Source: Aquatica leii (taxonomy: Eukaryota; Arthropoda; Insecta; Coleoptera; Lampyridae). From it: a DNA stretch of 64,000 nt. The position numbers and the translations under genes were made by a program. The notes below the pieces were generated by a model. It worked only from the letters and a program-made list of their open reading frames with translations. It searched no databases and was not told the origin of the DNA. The DNA lies in contig CM069437.1 in NCBI GenBank assembly GCA_035610365.1, positions 55,824,093 through 55,888,092 of the forward strand, written 5' to 3'. Positions 34,127-45,293 of this stretch are shown in pieces (within the stretch, counting starts at the first letter, position 1; the number at the start of each line of letters is the position of its first letter).

Positions 34127-34859
34127 AGGTGATAAGTTAAGCTTGTCAAATATCTTGGGTGGCGGTAAAAACAATATTGTGAGTTTAAAAAACATTATTG
34201 CACCAAATCTTACAGATCCAAAACATATTGAGAAATCATTTTAGAAAAAAACTTTCTAGAAAAATCATTTGAGAATCTCAGATTTACCTTTTGATTTTTT
34301 TTAGTTGTATTTCAGAATTTTCTATAATAGAAGAAGTTATCATAGAATTCTAAGCTTAAAAAAGTTTAGTGTTTCAATTGAATGCTATTTAGAGAACACG
34401 CTCACAGAAAATTTCCTTTCATTAGTAGCCGAGACGTACGTCCAAAGCATATTTATTCGGTGGTGTAAACTCATGAATCTTCTGTCTACCGTCAACATGC
34501 TATTGCAGCTCCAATACAAGTATGTAAAGAAGCTGACATTGATACTCTAAAAAACACAACACACAACGAGAAAGAAATAAACATAAGTAGATAAATCAAT
34601 ACAATGCTGATATTCATTGGTAAGCAAGAGTTGGCTTACAGGAAGAATAAAGATAAATAAACACATTCTTTTAGTTTAGATTATAATTATAAAAAGTTTC
34701 TGGAACTAGTTGTACTTATAATTACCTATGATGCAGTGTTAAAATCTCACTTAAACAATTGTATTGCTAAAAGTAAACAAAAAAGATAAAAAAAATCTTG
34801 TCATCAATATAACTGATATGCAATTGCTCTATAGGCGATGTCATTTGAATAGTGATCTC
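34127..34859. other. no gene recognised
   Basis: AT-rich DNA right of the LINE target duplication. The open frame 34305-34550 has no motif. Confidence 0.5.
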
Positions 34860-35335
34860 TTTCTCGAAGTATTCATCTTCTCGATGCTTTCTAGTGTCTG
34901 CGCTGGTACTTCAGAACCGTCCACAAAGGTTTGAATAACCAATTGCTCCAGGAAGATATCTGGTGCTGTAGTATACGCAAGCCGTGTTAATCTGGCAATG
35001 GAGACATTCGCAGCTTTCTGAACATGACTTTTTGTTTAAGCTTGGTACACCTGTTAAAGATGAGCATTTACATATCTCATTTCTAAACGTAAAACTAAGA
35101 GTTCGTAATTTTCTTGGAGTTGATGAGGAACAGTATGCAATATTCCAAGCGTTTCTCTACGTAAGGCCACTATTGAAAACGTCGCTTTCTGCTTGTTGGT
35201 CCAACCAGCTGCAGCTGCGATTTCAAACTGCTTGCAGTATGTTGACAAAAAAATTTGGGAGTAGAATTTTAAACTTGTGTATGGTTTTTTCTGGATTATT
35301 AAATCTTCGCTCGTGACACTTCCTTCGCGTGACAA
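34860..35335 (-). pseudogene. LTR-retrotransposon gag remnant
   Basis: The minus-strand frame 35335-35054 reads WTNKQKATFSIVALRRETLG, ILHTVPHQLQENYELLVLRL and EMRYVNAHL. After a frameshift it continues ANVSIARLTRLAYTTAPDIF then LEQLVIQTFVDG (34990-34900). This is the Ty3/gypsy capsid-type pattern (K-A-x-x-L ... L-R-G-x-A ... A-P-x-x-F-L-E-Q-L). No zinc knuckle or LTR was found. It appears to be a different family from the gag at 43243-44032. Confidence 0.65.
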
Positions 35336-38135
35336 TTCATTTGGTTTATTCCTTCTTCAAACAATTTCATTCTGTCTTCTAATTTGTCCTCTATTGTTAA
35401 CAAGCAGAATAAAAAGTTTTAAGATATACAGTCATTTTTTCATGCTGTTTTTTTATAACATTAAATTTTAGTAACAAAGGGTCCGTTTTTATTAAATGGC
35501 TAAATAATATGCACTGATAAAAAAAGTTACTGAACTAAGTTTGTAAACAAACACGAAGCACGGACTAATGTTTTGTTTACACAATCTGTATATTACGGGA
35601 GCGATATTAAGTTACTTATATTTACACATTAAAACCGCGACTGCACGTGACACTACTGTAACGAATTTTTAAAATTAGTTTAATTATAAACTAAATATTT
35701 GGACGATTAAATTTAACTACATTTCATCTAACACTAATAAAATGCAACGGTATTTAAGAAAAACACTTACATTAATTTATACATTATTATTAGTCCTAAA
35801 ATAATGCCCGCGGATAAGTTTTCCAAAGCTAACTAGATTTTCAAAAAAATTAAAAAGCGTCCCCTAGCGTGCATGTTACTCATTAGGTTATGTCAAAATT
35901 ATTACTCTTATGTTGGTGGAAAAGAGCTATTTTCAATAAGACTAAGTTTGCAAAAATCGGTTAAGTGGAACTGAAATTATAGGCGTTTTTTCATAAGAAA
36001 GTTCTCACTCTCAAACACTCTTATTTGAGTAGATAGACTAAAACTCTTAATATAAAATATACACAGATTTATTTGAAAAATGCGAGGATTGCTTTTGTTA
36101 TGCCCTTTACTTAGGTTAATTTTGTAAAATTTCACCTCTCGCGGTAGACAAGGTTTTTCTAGAGGCCACTTTTGTTATAATAATTTTTTCTCACATCTGT
36201 ACTCTAAACGGTTTCTGATACATGACCGAGAACTATTCTTATTGGGGCATCCCAGTACATTTTTTTCTCTAGGTTGACATTTTCTGATAATTTTATTCAT
36301 CAGTAACGTTAACAGTATTATAGTCTCATGTCTAAATTTTGGATAATTATGCACTAAAAAACTACTACTATCAGCGAATACATTTTTAAACTCTGAAAAG
36401 TTTTTGACCACATACTATTAACGTAAATTCTCATTCTCTGATGTTGGTTATACAAGGATAAGAATCTGTTACGTGTCGTGGGTAATAACGTTTTACATTT
36501 TTGTATTTTAATGAATTTCCTGCTACGGTACTAGTACGCGGGTACTACTAGTTGGATATCTCGGCATAATTTGATACCCGCGTTGGGGATCTTTTGTCCG
36601 GGTTTATTTCATTAATTTTAAAAAATCACAGGTAATTATTTTTATTTAATTTCACATTGTTGCTTTTATTACGCTTTAAAGTGTGTATAAATTAATTTGA
36701 CATTTGTAAAACTAAGTTAACTAAAAACAATAACTCGTAAGGAAACTAGATAATTGACGCAAGTTTATTTAGCTACAGCATTTGCTCGAAGATCTAAAGA
36801 AAAACCACCATAAAAACTCTAGACGTAGCTTAAATGTAATTGGTGGACAAGTTAAGATTAGGAAATAACAGGTAACCAGGTGTCAGATAATTTGTAACCA
36901 CTGTCTCTAATTCCTAGCAATTTCAATAAATCAACGTGTACATGAGAACTAATGACCTTTACATTATAGTATCTAATTATAAGTAGTTATAAATTATACA
37001 TACGTACATTCATTAAAAAGATGAATATATTTTGTGGTGATTATATTTAAATCTTCCGCCAGTTTTGCCAGTGACCGGATAGGAGACACTTCTTACGCAT
37101 ACGCGCCGTTATTATGATTATGGTTTTTGTATAACGTAGAAGTATTAAGTAAGTGTATTTTGTTTTGAATTAAATAACTATAATTGTATTAATATTTACA
37201 TTATACATTTAGAAACCCGCCAGACATCCTTACAATTCAGACGTTGGAACTGATAAGAAAAAAACAAATATATCATTTAATTTTTAAATCCATTTTCAGA
37301 AACCACCAAGTTGAAAACGTGTTGAAAAAAACTCAAAAAACAATAAAGACCAAAGAGCAACTCAAGTTAGTGTGAGTAAAATAGTTAAGCAAACCGTGTG
37401 TTTAATATTGAGTTTTTAACCATAGGTAAGATAGGGAAGTAGAAAAACAAAGAAGTGAATTGTCGAGAAATGAAGCATTCAGCAATAAAGATTTAAATAA
37501 AGAAATTGCTAAACACTGACGTGAAAAAACTAATGCAGACCTAAATTTGGATTCAAATCTTTAGTAGTCAACTAAAACACAACGCTGAATCTACCACGAT
37601 GTAGCGATCATACATTTACTATGCAGATTAGTTTTAAACATGATACCTCAACTACATCAGATTTCATAGAATTTCTTATTACATATGACGTAATCATATC
37701 AAGTAACTCCACGTGTCTTCCAACGTTTTATACACGCAGTTTTTAAAGATCCTTTGAATAACAATAAAATCTTTATATACAAACTTGGACGATGTTCTGT
37801 TTGCAATGAAATTTTGAAGGATCATATTTGAAGAAGTATCTAGTGTGTAGTCATTTAGTTTTTTGATTAGATAAATATAAGTTTTTGTTTAATGCATTTC
37901 ATTAATAACTTATTTTAACATATTATTTCGAATAATGCAGCAAGCTAGCTCACATAAAATTTATTTATATACAAGAGAAACACAAAAATATAAAATATAG
38001 AACAATGAGGGAATTTAAAAAAGTTATATTAGGGTCGTAGATATTCTATTTACAATTTTTTAGTAACGACAATCGCACTAAAAGCAGAAACCACAGTCCA
38101 AGTTTAACATGTGGACAGTTTCTGCAATTGTAAAC
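35336..38135. other. no gene recognised
   Basis: About 2.8 kb of AT-rich intergenic sequence. The minus-strand frame 36175-36411 (78 codons) has no motif that I can name. No RNA gene or paired repeat was seen. Confidence 0.5.
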
Positions 38136-38597
38136 AAAAGTAAACATCATAGCTTTGAGATTGTAACAGTTTTTGTTTAACTTTGGCGAAACAAGACGTA
38201 AACCCCAGAATTGCGCGTTTTTGTTTTAAGGTTCAACACGTTCGAACAAATTTTGTCTATCAATCAAAATGCGGACCCAGTTATAAAGAACATTAGAGAT
38301 GACTTAGAGAATCAAGATGAATCACAATTTAAATTACGAGACAGACAACACTATTATCAAATCAGGTCATGACCATTTAAGACATGTCAAGTTGTGCTGA
38401 TGTCTTCCAGTTTGCGTTGCATCGCTTATAACCTTTTAGTAGTGGTTACAGTCATTTTACAGTACAAAAATACACTTCCGTCAGTTGTAAAGTTGTTAAA
38501 GTTTTTGAAAAATTGATTGCACTAGCACTTTTTACTGTCGGCATCTAAAAAATAAAATTTGATGTTCGTCCGAAAAAAATTTAAAGTTTAAAAATAT
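38136..38597 (+). repeat. gypsy RNase H / BED-like fragment repeat, copy 1
   Basis: About 460 bp matching 46771-47264 throughout with small indels. The left part derives from a gypsy RNase H (clearer in the other copy); the right part, on the minus strand, derives from a BED-finger-like ORF that is open only in the other copy. No coding capacity remains here. Confidence 0.7.
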
Positions 38598-38700
38598 ACC
38601 TTAAATGATTTAGCGATCGTATACTTTTAAATAAACGTTCTGTTTGGTACATAAAATTCTTAAAAACCTTGAAAATTGATCAAATATGAAATGTATACCA

Positions 38701-38813
38701 AAAACATCTCAAATAATTCATATCTATAGCTCTCCCGCAAAAAAACTACAAAATTGTACAACGAAAACCGTAGTACCTACACAAAAACAAGCATATAAAC
38801 CTATTTGTGTTAG
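38701..38813. repeat. dispersed repeat, second copy at 60694-60803
   Basis: Shared blocks include ATCTCAAATAATT, TACAAAATTGTACAACGAAA and CAAAAACA-GCATA. In the other copy it lies directly after the end of the ZMYM1-like hAT homology. Noncoding. Confidence 0.6.
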
Positions 38814-39149
38814 TTGATATTTAAATTTGCATCACTTGTTACATTTATTTATTAAATTATCTATTCTTAAAAACATTTTACTTTACAAAAAAAGTATGTT
38901 TATTATACGTAAATAAATCAACAAACTTTTAACGATATCATTTTAGGTACTACCTGTGGTGCTACAAAACAGTAAATTTGACGCACTTGTATACAAGTAA
39001 ATTTTTGTAAGCCCTATATATATAAAAAAAAGTAACCAATCAGATGACATAAGAACAGTAAACCATAAAATATAACCTAAAAATTTTCGTTTATAAAAGT
39101 CCTTATCTTTGCCTTACATTATCTTTGAAAAGTCGGAAACGTGGAAAAG

Positions 39150-41310
39150 ATGGAAGAAGTCGTAGAAAATGCAGGTATTCCAGAAATTGAAGAAGGCGAG
39201 GGGATGCCTCTTGAAACGTCATCAATAAATATTTGTCCGGAAAGATACCTTTCGATGATTACGACTTGCTACTAGATGAAGAGCAAAGTGCTAATTTTGA
39301 TAGTGAAGATACAGCTACTAAACCAACTAACTAAGAAAATACCGCCACACATAAACTCTTTAATAGGTGAAGCCAATTTACGTTTTGTTAGAGGCGACCA
39401 TGAGACGGCAAAGAAAATTTGCTTTGAAATTATACGACAACAAAGTTCTATATCTGAACCTTATATAACTTTGGCACAAATATTTGAACTAACGGATCCG
39501 GCTAAAATCTTAGATTACTATATGATCGCTACATTTTGTAATCCTAGAAAAGTTAACTTATAGACACGTTGTGCACAACTATCTCTCGATGCCACTAAAG
39601 TTCTTCATGCAATTTTTTGTTACACTAATGCAGTTCGTGTTGACCCAAGTAATACTAAATTACATTTGAAAAGAAATCAACTTCTACGTCAACAGAATGA
39701 TTCAAAAAATATGTTACGTTGCTAATCATAAACGAGAATTACTGTTATTGCCTTGACATATTCTTAGAACATTGTAACATCGAAATTGAACTGATTATTG
39801 ATAAAGATAACGAGATTAAAGTACTCTCTAATAACATGCATTCCAATTAATTTGCGGATCAAATTTATAGTGTGCATCATTAAGTTGAAATCTTTTAAAT
39901 TATTGGACGATTTGCTGAAACCTCTTTTAGTAATGGAAGATGAGGTTGAAATAATAGGCGATTTATTCTTAGATGGTGGTCAACGCTCTTATGGCTGTCG
40001 AGCGTTATGAAGATGCATTAAAGTTGTTCGTACCACTCATCAAAAACAACAATTATTCTTTAGCAGCAGTTTGGGTAAAATATGCTGATTGCCAAAGTGC
40101 TTGTTCTACGTACAAACAAGCTATTGAAAAGTTATAAAATCGTGATGAGAATGGCTCTTTACACGTTGAAGTTAAATATAATTTAGCAGAAGTTTACATA
40201 AAATTAGATAACAAAATTGAGGCCCTTCAGATATTACACCAAGACCCATTGAAAGAAGAAATTAATATACGTCTACTTATGTTAAAAATTAAATTAATAA
40301 AAGAATTAAAAGAATATGAAGAATATTGGCAATCTGTGGAATTATTAATTTTACGACACTCCGAAATAATCCGGCATTTTGAAGAAATTCGTGTAGTCAC
40401 ATACCTAGAACGACCATATGAGAAATTACCTCGATTAAAAAAATTAAGAAAGTTTCGTGACGAAACATTAGACGATAAACCCGTGTTTGTGTGTGCAGCG
40501 TTAAGCCAACAGTCGAAGAAGAATATGAGGTTTTTTGCAAAGCAGTTACGTTATGCAACAAAATGAAAAAATTTGCGTTGATGCAGAAATTCGTTTTCAC
40601 AGCACTGACTTCTGTAAGATTTAAAAACATGTATGAGTTAGGTCTAATGGGTTTCTTGCAGCTTTTTTTAACGAAGACAGTTTTCACGCTTAACTTTTAA
40701 TGAGGGAGTTGGTGATACATCATCCTCGTAATCATTTAGCATGGAACTTGTTTAATGTTTTATTGCAACGTGCTGATGATTTGAGACATATTCGGTTTAT
40801 GATGAGGTTTTTGTCTGGTTACAGTCAACAATCGCATTTAAGGCTTTTTGAAGCCAATTGTTGTTTAGCTGTTGGGAATATAAAAATCGGGTTGTGATAT
40901 TATCTCGGCAAACTTCAAAGTAATCCAACTCTTCTAACTTGTATGTTGCTCGGATGCATTCTTTTATATATATTCAGTCAAAAGTTTACACAAAATAAAG
41001 AGAAAGTCACTAAAACTACCTCTGCATTGTTTTTGAAGTATTCTACGATGAGAAGTGAAGATGCATGCCAGGAAATTTATTACAATTTGGGACGGAGGTA
41101 TCAACAGTTTGGTATAGCCCACTTAGCTAAGCATTATTACGAATTAGTAGTTAATTACAAAAGTCGGTTACTCGAAAAATATCCCAATTTAAGTTTAACA
41201 CGTGAGGCTGCATATAATTTACATATATATAATATATAAAAATGTTAAAAATTATACAGCTGCTAAAAATGTTTTAATAAAGCATTTCAGAATATAATTG
41301 ATATGTGTAT
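39150..41310 (+). pseudogene. GTF3C3: processed pseudogene of GTF3C3 (TFIIIC102, TPR subunit)
   Basis: An intronless stretch of about 2.1 kb that reads, through many frameshifts and stops, as GTF3C3, the tetratricopeptide subunit of RNA polymerase III factor TFIIIC. It starts MEEVVENAGIPEIEEGEGMP at 39150. Clear blocks: LIGEANLRFVRGDHETAKKI (first TPR), EPYITLAQIFE, YSLAAVWVKYADCQ-like sequence near 40060, HPRNHLAWNLFNVLLQRADD and RHIRFMMRFL (40700-40800), then EIYYNLGRRYQQFGIAHLAK (41070-41130) and AAYNLH at the end. An AATAAA follows at 41323. Loss of all introns plus numerous breaks indicates a retrocopy; poly(A) and target duplication were not found. The parent gene lies elsewhere. Confidence 0.85.
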
Positions 41311-41569
41311 TAGTTAATAGTAAATAAAATTAAAACTATGTAACTATTACATTATACTGCTTATAGTATTATTTCTCCTCGTTATAGTTTATTTCAACAT
41401 TGTATAGTACATAGTACAGTGAAAGGACAAACATGTGGACAAAGGACCTTTCAGCTTGGCTAGTCCTGGTCTACTACATCCAGGAAAGCTTTACTCATCT
41501 TTGGTCATAAAATAAAATTATTCAATATAAAATGGTGTATACATATAAAATACAGTTGTTGAAACTCAT

Positions 41570-42058
41570 TTATTCTTCTAGAACAAGCTTTGCCTTATAC
41601 AGTTGAAGTTGTTTAATTTTAATGCAAGTTTCATTTAACTTAGTCTGTATGTTAGCACTTTGAATACACCACGATAAAGCTTGTCGGTATTTATCTTGAG
41701 CTTTATGTAAATCCTGAGGCACTAGCACACCAAACCATTTAAGTGGATTCTGAAAACGATTATCAGAATTCGATTGTTTTTTAATTTCTAAGTCAAACAG
41801 TTTTTGACCATATGTGTTATCATCATCATCAGTATGCACTCTTGCTATGGCTTCAAACTCTGGACTATCTTCAGTTGGAAGTTGTAAAAAAGAAACCTGA
41901 TTTTGACCCATAATGTACCTCGATTTAGCCAAGTATGTTTCACCATCGCACATGGAAAGCTCTAAACTCATTTTGGCTTGTATGTGCTGTTCCATTAATT
42001 TCAATGCTTCTAAACACAATTTATCTAACAAAACACATACTTTGTCTAGCTCAGCCAT
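41570..42058 (-). CDS. CCDC115: CCDC115-like V-ATPase assembly factor (Vma22-type)
   Basis: A single intact frame of 162 codons from the ATG at 42058 (MAELDKVCVLLDKLCLEAL); 13 upstream in-frame codons to 42097 are probably leader. The protein begins with a helical stretch, then YLAKSRYIMGQNQVSFLQLP, an acidic linker (HTDDDDNTYG) and PLKWFGVLVPQDLHKAQDKY leading into a C-terminal coiled coil. These are the conserved N-terminal A-K-x-R-Y-x-M-G and central P-L-x-W-F-G-x-L-V-P blocks of CCDC115/Vma22, which acts with TMEM199 in assembling the V-ATPase membrane sector at the ER. Length fits the family (about 160-180). An AATAAA overlaps the stop codon. The gene is tail-to-tail with the GTF3C3 pseudogene. 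No intron is present, so a retrocopy cannot be excluded, but the frame is undamaged. Confidence 0.82.
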   Translation of the reverse strand: MAELDKVCVLLDKLCLEALKLMEQHIQAKMSLELSMCDGETYLAKSRYIMGQNQVSFLQLPTEDSPEFEAIARVHTDDDDNTYGQKLFDLEIKKQSNSDNRFQNPLKWFGVLVPQDLHKAQDKYRQALSWCIQSANIQTKLNETCIKIKQLQLYKAKLVLEE

Positions 42059-42097
42059 TTCAATATAAATTACAATAAAATATAACTTCAACTTCAA

Positions 42098-43077
42098 ATT
42101 ATTAGGTTATGTTGATATCATATGACATGACTTTAGAAATGTCAAATGTCACTAATTTAAATATTATCAGGACCGTAACTAGAATAACACTAGTGGGTAA
42201 AATACATTTGAAAACATATTTAAAATATAAAATACAAATTGCGTTGTATTTAATAATTTATAATATAAAATACATAACACAGTTTTATTTAACATAGAAA
42301 ATACGTATTTGATTAGGTAGTTAAAATAAACAATCCGAAAAAATTTAAAACAGAATATTTTTAATTAAACAGAATAGCTTCAACAAAACGTATCTTTATG
42401 TTTCATTCTCACACAACAGAAACACATTCATTGAATATTCAGTAAATATTTTTGAAAAAATATTGAATATTTGTAAAGTCTAGAAATAATGGTAAGTTGT
42501 ATTTATTTTTTGTTATTGTGTATTGACCAAGCTTAGAAACTGAGTCATACAATTAAAACAGGAATGCGGAAAGTTTAGACTTGTATTTTATTACAGCAAG
42601 CGCACAACATCCCAATCAGCAAGGAAAGGTTTTTTTCATGCTTTAAAAACGTTGTAACGTTTTAAAATAGTCGAAATAAAAATGTTTTTCAAAAAAATAT
42701 TTTTGTTGCGTTTTAAAAATATTTCATTTAAACATCGATATTGAAATATTTTAAAAATGTTTTCTAAAACATTTTTTAGTAACATAAAAAACGTTTTTGC
42801 TTTATTAGAAATTATACTTTTATTTGCTTTCACCTATACACTTTTTTCTTTTATATATTGTAACAGAAACACAACTATATAAAATTTTGTTACATATTAT
42901 TAATAAATACATATTAAACCTTTCCGTTATTCAAAAAACTTTCTTGCAAATTTGAATTAAGTACTTAATAACCGCGTTTGCGCAGTACCAGTATCTGCGT
43001 GAAAAGATGGCGATTTTCTGATATTGATGCAGCATTATTTTGTGTGTACAAAGTTATAAAATCTTGGACTGTTAGTT
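42098..43077. other. no gene; repeat-like AACGTTTTAAAA-rich DNA
   Basis: Between 42640 and 42810 the DNA is rich in words such as AACGTTTTAAAA and AAAATGTTTTT. Similar words occur at 45190-45290 and 46700-46750, suggesting pieces of one transposon family. The minus-strand frame at 42636-42833 is a by-product of this. Confidence 0.4.
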
Positions 43078-43082
43078 GTTCT

Positions 43083-43186
43083 TGTAATAAGTATGTTCTT
43101 TGTGCTGGTGTGTACGAGACTGTTTATTAATGCGTTCATTCATACACAGTATGTTGCAACAGTGTTGCCAACTCCTACATATAACA
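43083..43186 (-). repeat. 3' LTR of the gag-only element
   Basis: 104 bp, about 90% identical to 44146-44249 by eye; ends ATAACA just before CTTTCC. Confidence 0.85.
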
Positions 43187-43242
43187 TCTTTCCTCTTAGT
43201 TTATTTTCTTTTATACTAAACAGAACATAAATATTTTTCTGC

Positions 43243-44032
43243 TTAACTACATGAATGTTTTTTTCTGTTATTACTTACTCTATTTTGATAAACATTAGCA
43301 AAATGGTTTATATTACCACATTTCCCACAGGTTTTACCATAAGCCGGACATTTACCATACTCATGTTTGTACGAACACTTGTGGCATTTTCTTTGTATTA
43401 TTGGATTACTCTTGTTAGATGTTTTTGAGTAACTGGTTGAAGGACGTTCATACAAGCTGCGCTGCTGGTTGACCTGTTGATGTTTCTTATAATGTACAAT
43501 GTCAATGTTGTTTTTGCCAGCATTTGATATTTTCTTTTTTCGATCTCGAGCATTTTCCGTATTGAGACATAATTTAATAGCATCGTCTAAAGACTCTTTA
43601 TCTTCCCTGAGCAATACTTCTCTTATGTGTTCCGATCTTAACCCACAGATTAATATGTCTTTTATTAAGCTGTCTTTCAATTTATCTAATTCACAATTTA
43701 GAGCTAAATTTTTTAACTCCGTAATATACTGTTTAATCGTTTGCCCATCTTTTTGTTTGCATGTTAAAAATTTGTGCCGATCATATGTTAGATTCCGTTT
43801 TGGATTAAAATGTGCATCAAATTTTTCTAACAAATTTTCTAATTTATTTTCATCTTCATTAATCTTAAACGTATTATCCAATCAGAGTTAATAGTTGTGC
43901 AGATTTTGTTTGCTCTTCTTTTTTTATTAATTCGGTAGCTTGCAGATACGTTATGAATCGCTGCTTCAAAAATTTCCAATTTTCTGCCAGGTTTCCCAAC
44001 ATAATCATAGGCGGAATTCCTCGGAAATCCAT
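43243..44032 (-). pseudogene. Ty3/gypsy gag with two zinc knuckles, frameshifted
   Basis: Starts MDFRGIPPMIMLGNLAENWK at 44032. The capsid-like part continues FLKQRFITYLQATELIKKEE; a frameshift near 43880 leads to the 43881-43243 frame with YITELKNLALNCELDKLKDS and LICGLRSEHIREVLL. The C-terminus has knuckles C-H-K-C-(5)-H-(4)-C and C-G-K-C-(4)-H-(4)-Y, the second lacking its final Cys. In the family, gag packages the element RNA. No protease, reverse transcriptase or integrase lies within the LTRs. Confidence 0.8.
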
Positions 44033-44128
44033 TTTGTGGTATTTTATAGACACTTCCACCTTATTATTTGCAATTATTTCTACGTTTTTGGTGAGTTTCG
44101 TCTAGTTATTTTCTTGCACGTGGTCATA

Positions 44129-44145
44129 TTTTTCCGACTGCGCCA
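44129..44145 (-). promoter_or_regulatory. primer-binding site (tRNA-Ser type)
   Basis: The minus strand immediately inside the 5' LTR reads TGGCGCAGTCGG. TGG matches the complement of a tRNA CCA end and GCAGTCG resembles the complement of the tRNA-Ser acceptor stem. Confidence 0.6.
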
Positions 44146-44249
44146 TGTAATAAATATGTTCTTTGTGCTGGTGCGTACGCGACTGTTTATTAATACTTTC
44201 ATTTATACACAGTATGTTGCAACAGTGTTGCCAACTCCTACATATAACA
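44146..44249 (-). repeat. 5' LTR of the gag-only element
   Basis: 104 bp starting TGTAATAAATATGTTC on the plus strand and ending ATAACA before the GTTCT duplication. Confidence 0.85.
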
Positions 44250-44563
44250 GTTCTAGTATTCCTTTTTACACAAAGAGGTACATGCATAATTAGTCACAAG
44301 TTTTCTTATTATATGAATGGGATCTTTCGGTGTGGAGGAACGGCAACAATAAAAACAACCTTTATTGCTAATGTGTTAATTTTTGTTATAGGCACCAAAT
44401 ACGTTTGCAGCCACATGAAATTGAAGTATTTTGAGTACACAAAGATTGTATTATCTATCTTTTGTAAGTATTTTAGAGCTGGTTCTATAATAATAATATA
44501 GATGTCATTTCAGTTATACTTAGTTTGATTGTAAAATGCTGTCGTTATTAGCTGTGTTATTAG

Positions 44564-44978
44564 CAGTGTTGTAAATAGATAATTTTTAAATTATATAGAT
44601 ACAGATAATTTTTTTTCTTGCAAGAATGATCTAGTATTAGATAATAGATAAACTATTCAAACTTTATATAGATAACAGATAATAGATGAAATAATCTAGG
44701 TAATAATAACGATAGATGGAGTTGATTTGAAAAACTACTATGGAATGTGGGGAATTACTGAAGAAAAACATACATATTGTAACTTGAATTTTACGGGACA
44801 CTGGATTTTTTGTAAACTTTATTTAAATAATTTAAATCAAAAATTATATATATATATATATATACAGATACATATAACTTATATATTTTTGATTGTATCT
44901 AGATACATATAAATAGATAAAAAATATGAATCTAGATTAATTTATCTATATAAATTTATATAGATAATTACAGCACTG
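44564..44978. mobile_element. hAT MITE, 415 bp, GATA-rich interior
   Basis: Termini CAGTGTTGTAAATAGATAA (left) and the complement of CAGTGCTGTAATTATCTA (right). Flanking octamers are GTTATTAG (44556-44563) and GTTATTGG (44979-44986), a 7/8 matching 8-bp duplication as made by hAT transposases. The interior is rich in TATAGATA/TAGATAA words and an (AT)n tract. The frame at 44727-44912 inside is not a gene. Confidence 0.75.
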
Positions 44979-44986
44979 GTTATTGG

Positions 44987-45293
44987 TTAGTATAAATAAA
45001 ACTAACAGCCAAAGATGTCAGTATTTTAAAATTATTGCAAGTATAACTAAACTTACATTTATACCATGATTGTAGAACTGCCCTTTAGCATATTGCAATA
45101 TTAAAAAAAGCGTTGATTATTCATTTTTTATACATTAATGTAACATTTGTAAAATATTATGAATATATACATAAATAATATTATAAATAATATTTTTTAA
45201 ACATTTTTAGAATGTTTTTCTAATATTGACTTTACAACGTAATTCTGGCCATTAAGACGTTTTTGCAATGTTTTTAAAAAGGTTGTTACGGAC
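44987..45293. other. no gene recognised
   Basis: AT-rich sequence ending in AATGTTTTTAAAAAGG-type words like those at 42640-42810. Confidence 0.4.

Larger units (their letters stand above)
43083..44249 (-). mobile_element. short gag-only LTR retrotransposon, 104-bp LTRs, 5-bp TSD
   Basis: Direct repeats of 104 bp at 43083-43186 and 44146-44249 start TGTAATAA and end ATAACA on the plus strand, and are flanked by GTTCT at 43078-43082 and 44250-44254. Next to the right LTR the minus strand reads TGGCGCAGTCGGAAAA, a primer-binding site that appears complementary to a tRNA-Ser 3' end. The interior holds only gag. The LTRs differ at several positions, so it is not very recent. Lacking pol, it must have depended on a complete relative or lost pol by deletion. 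Confidence 0.85.
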
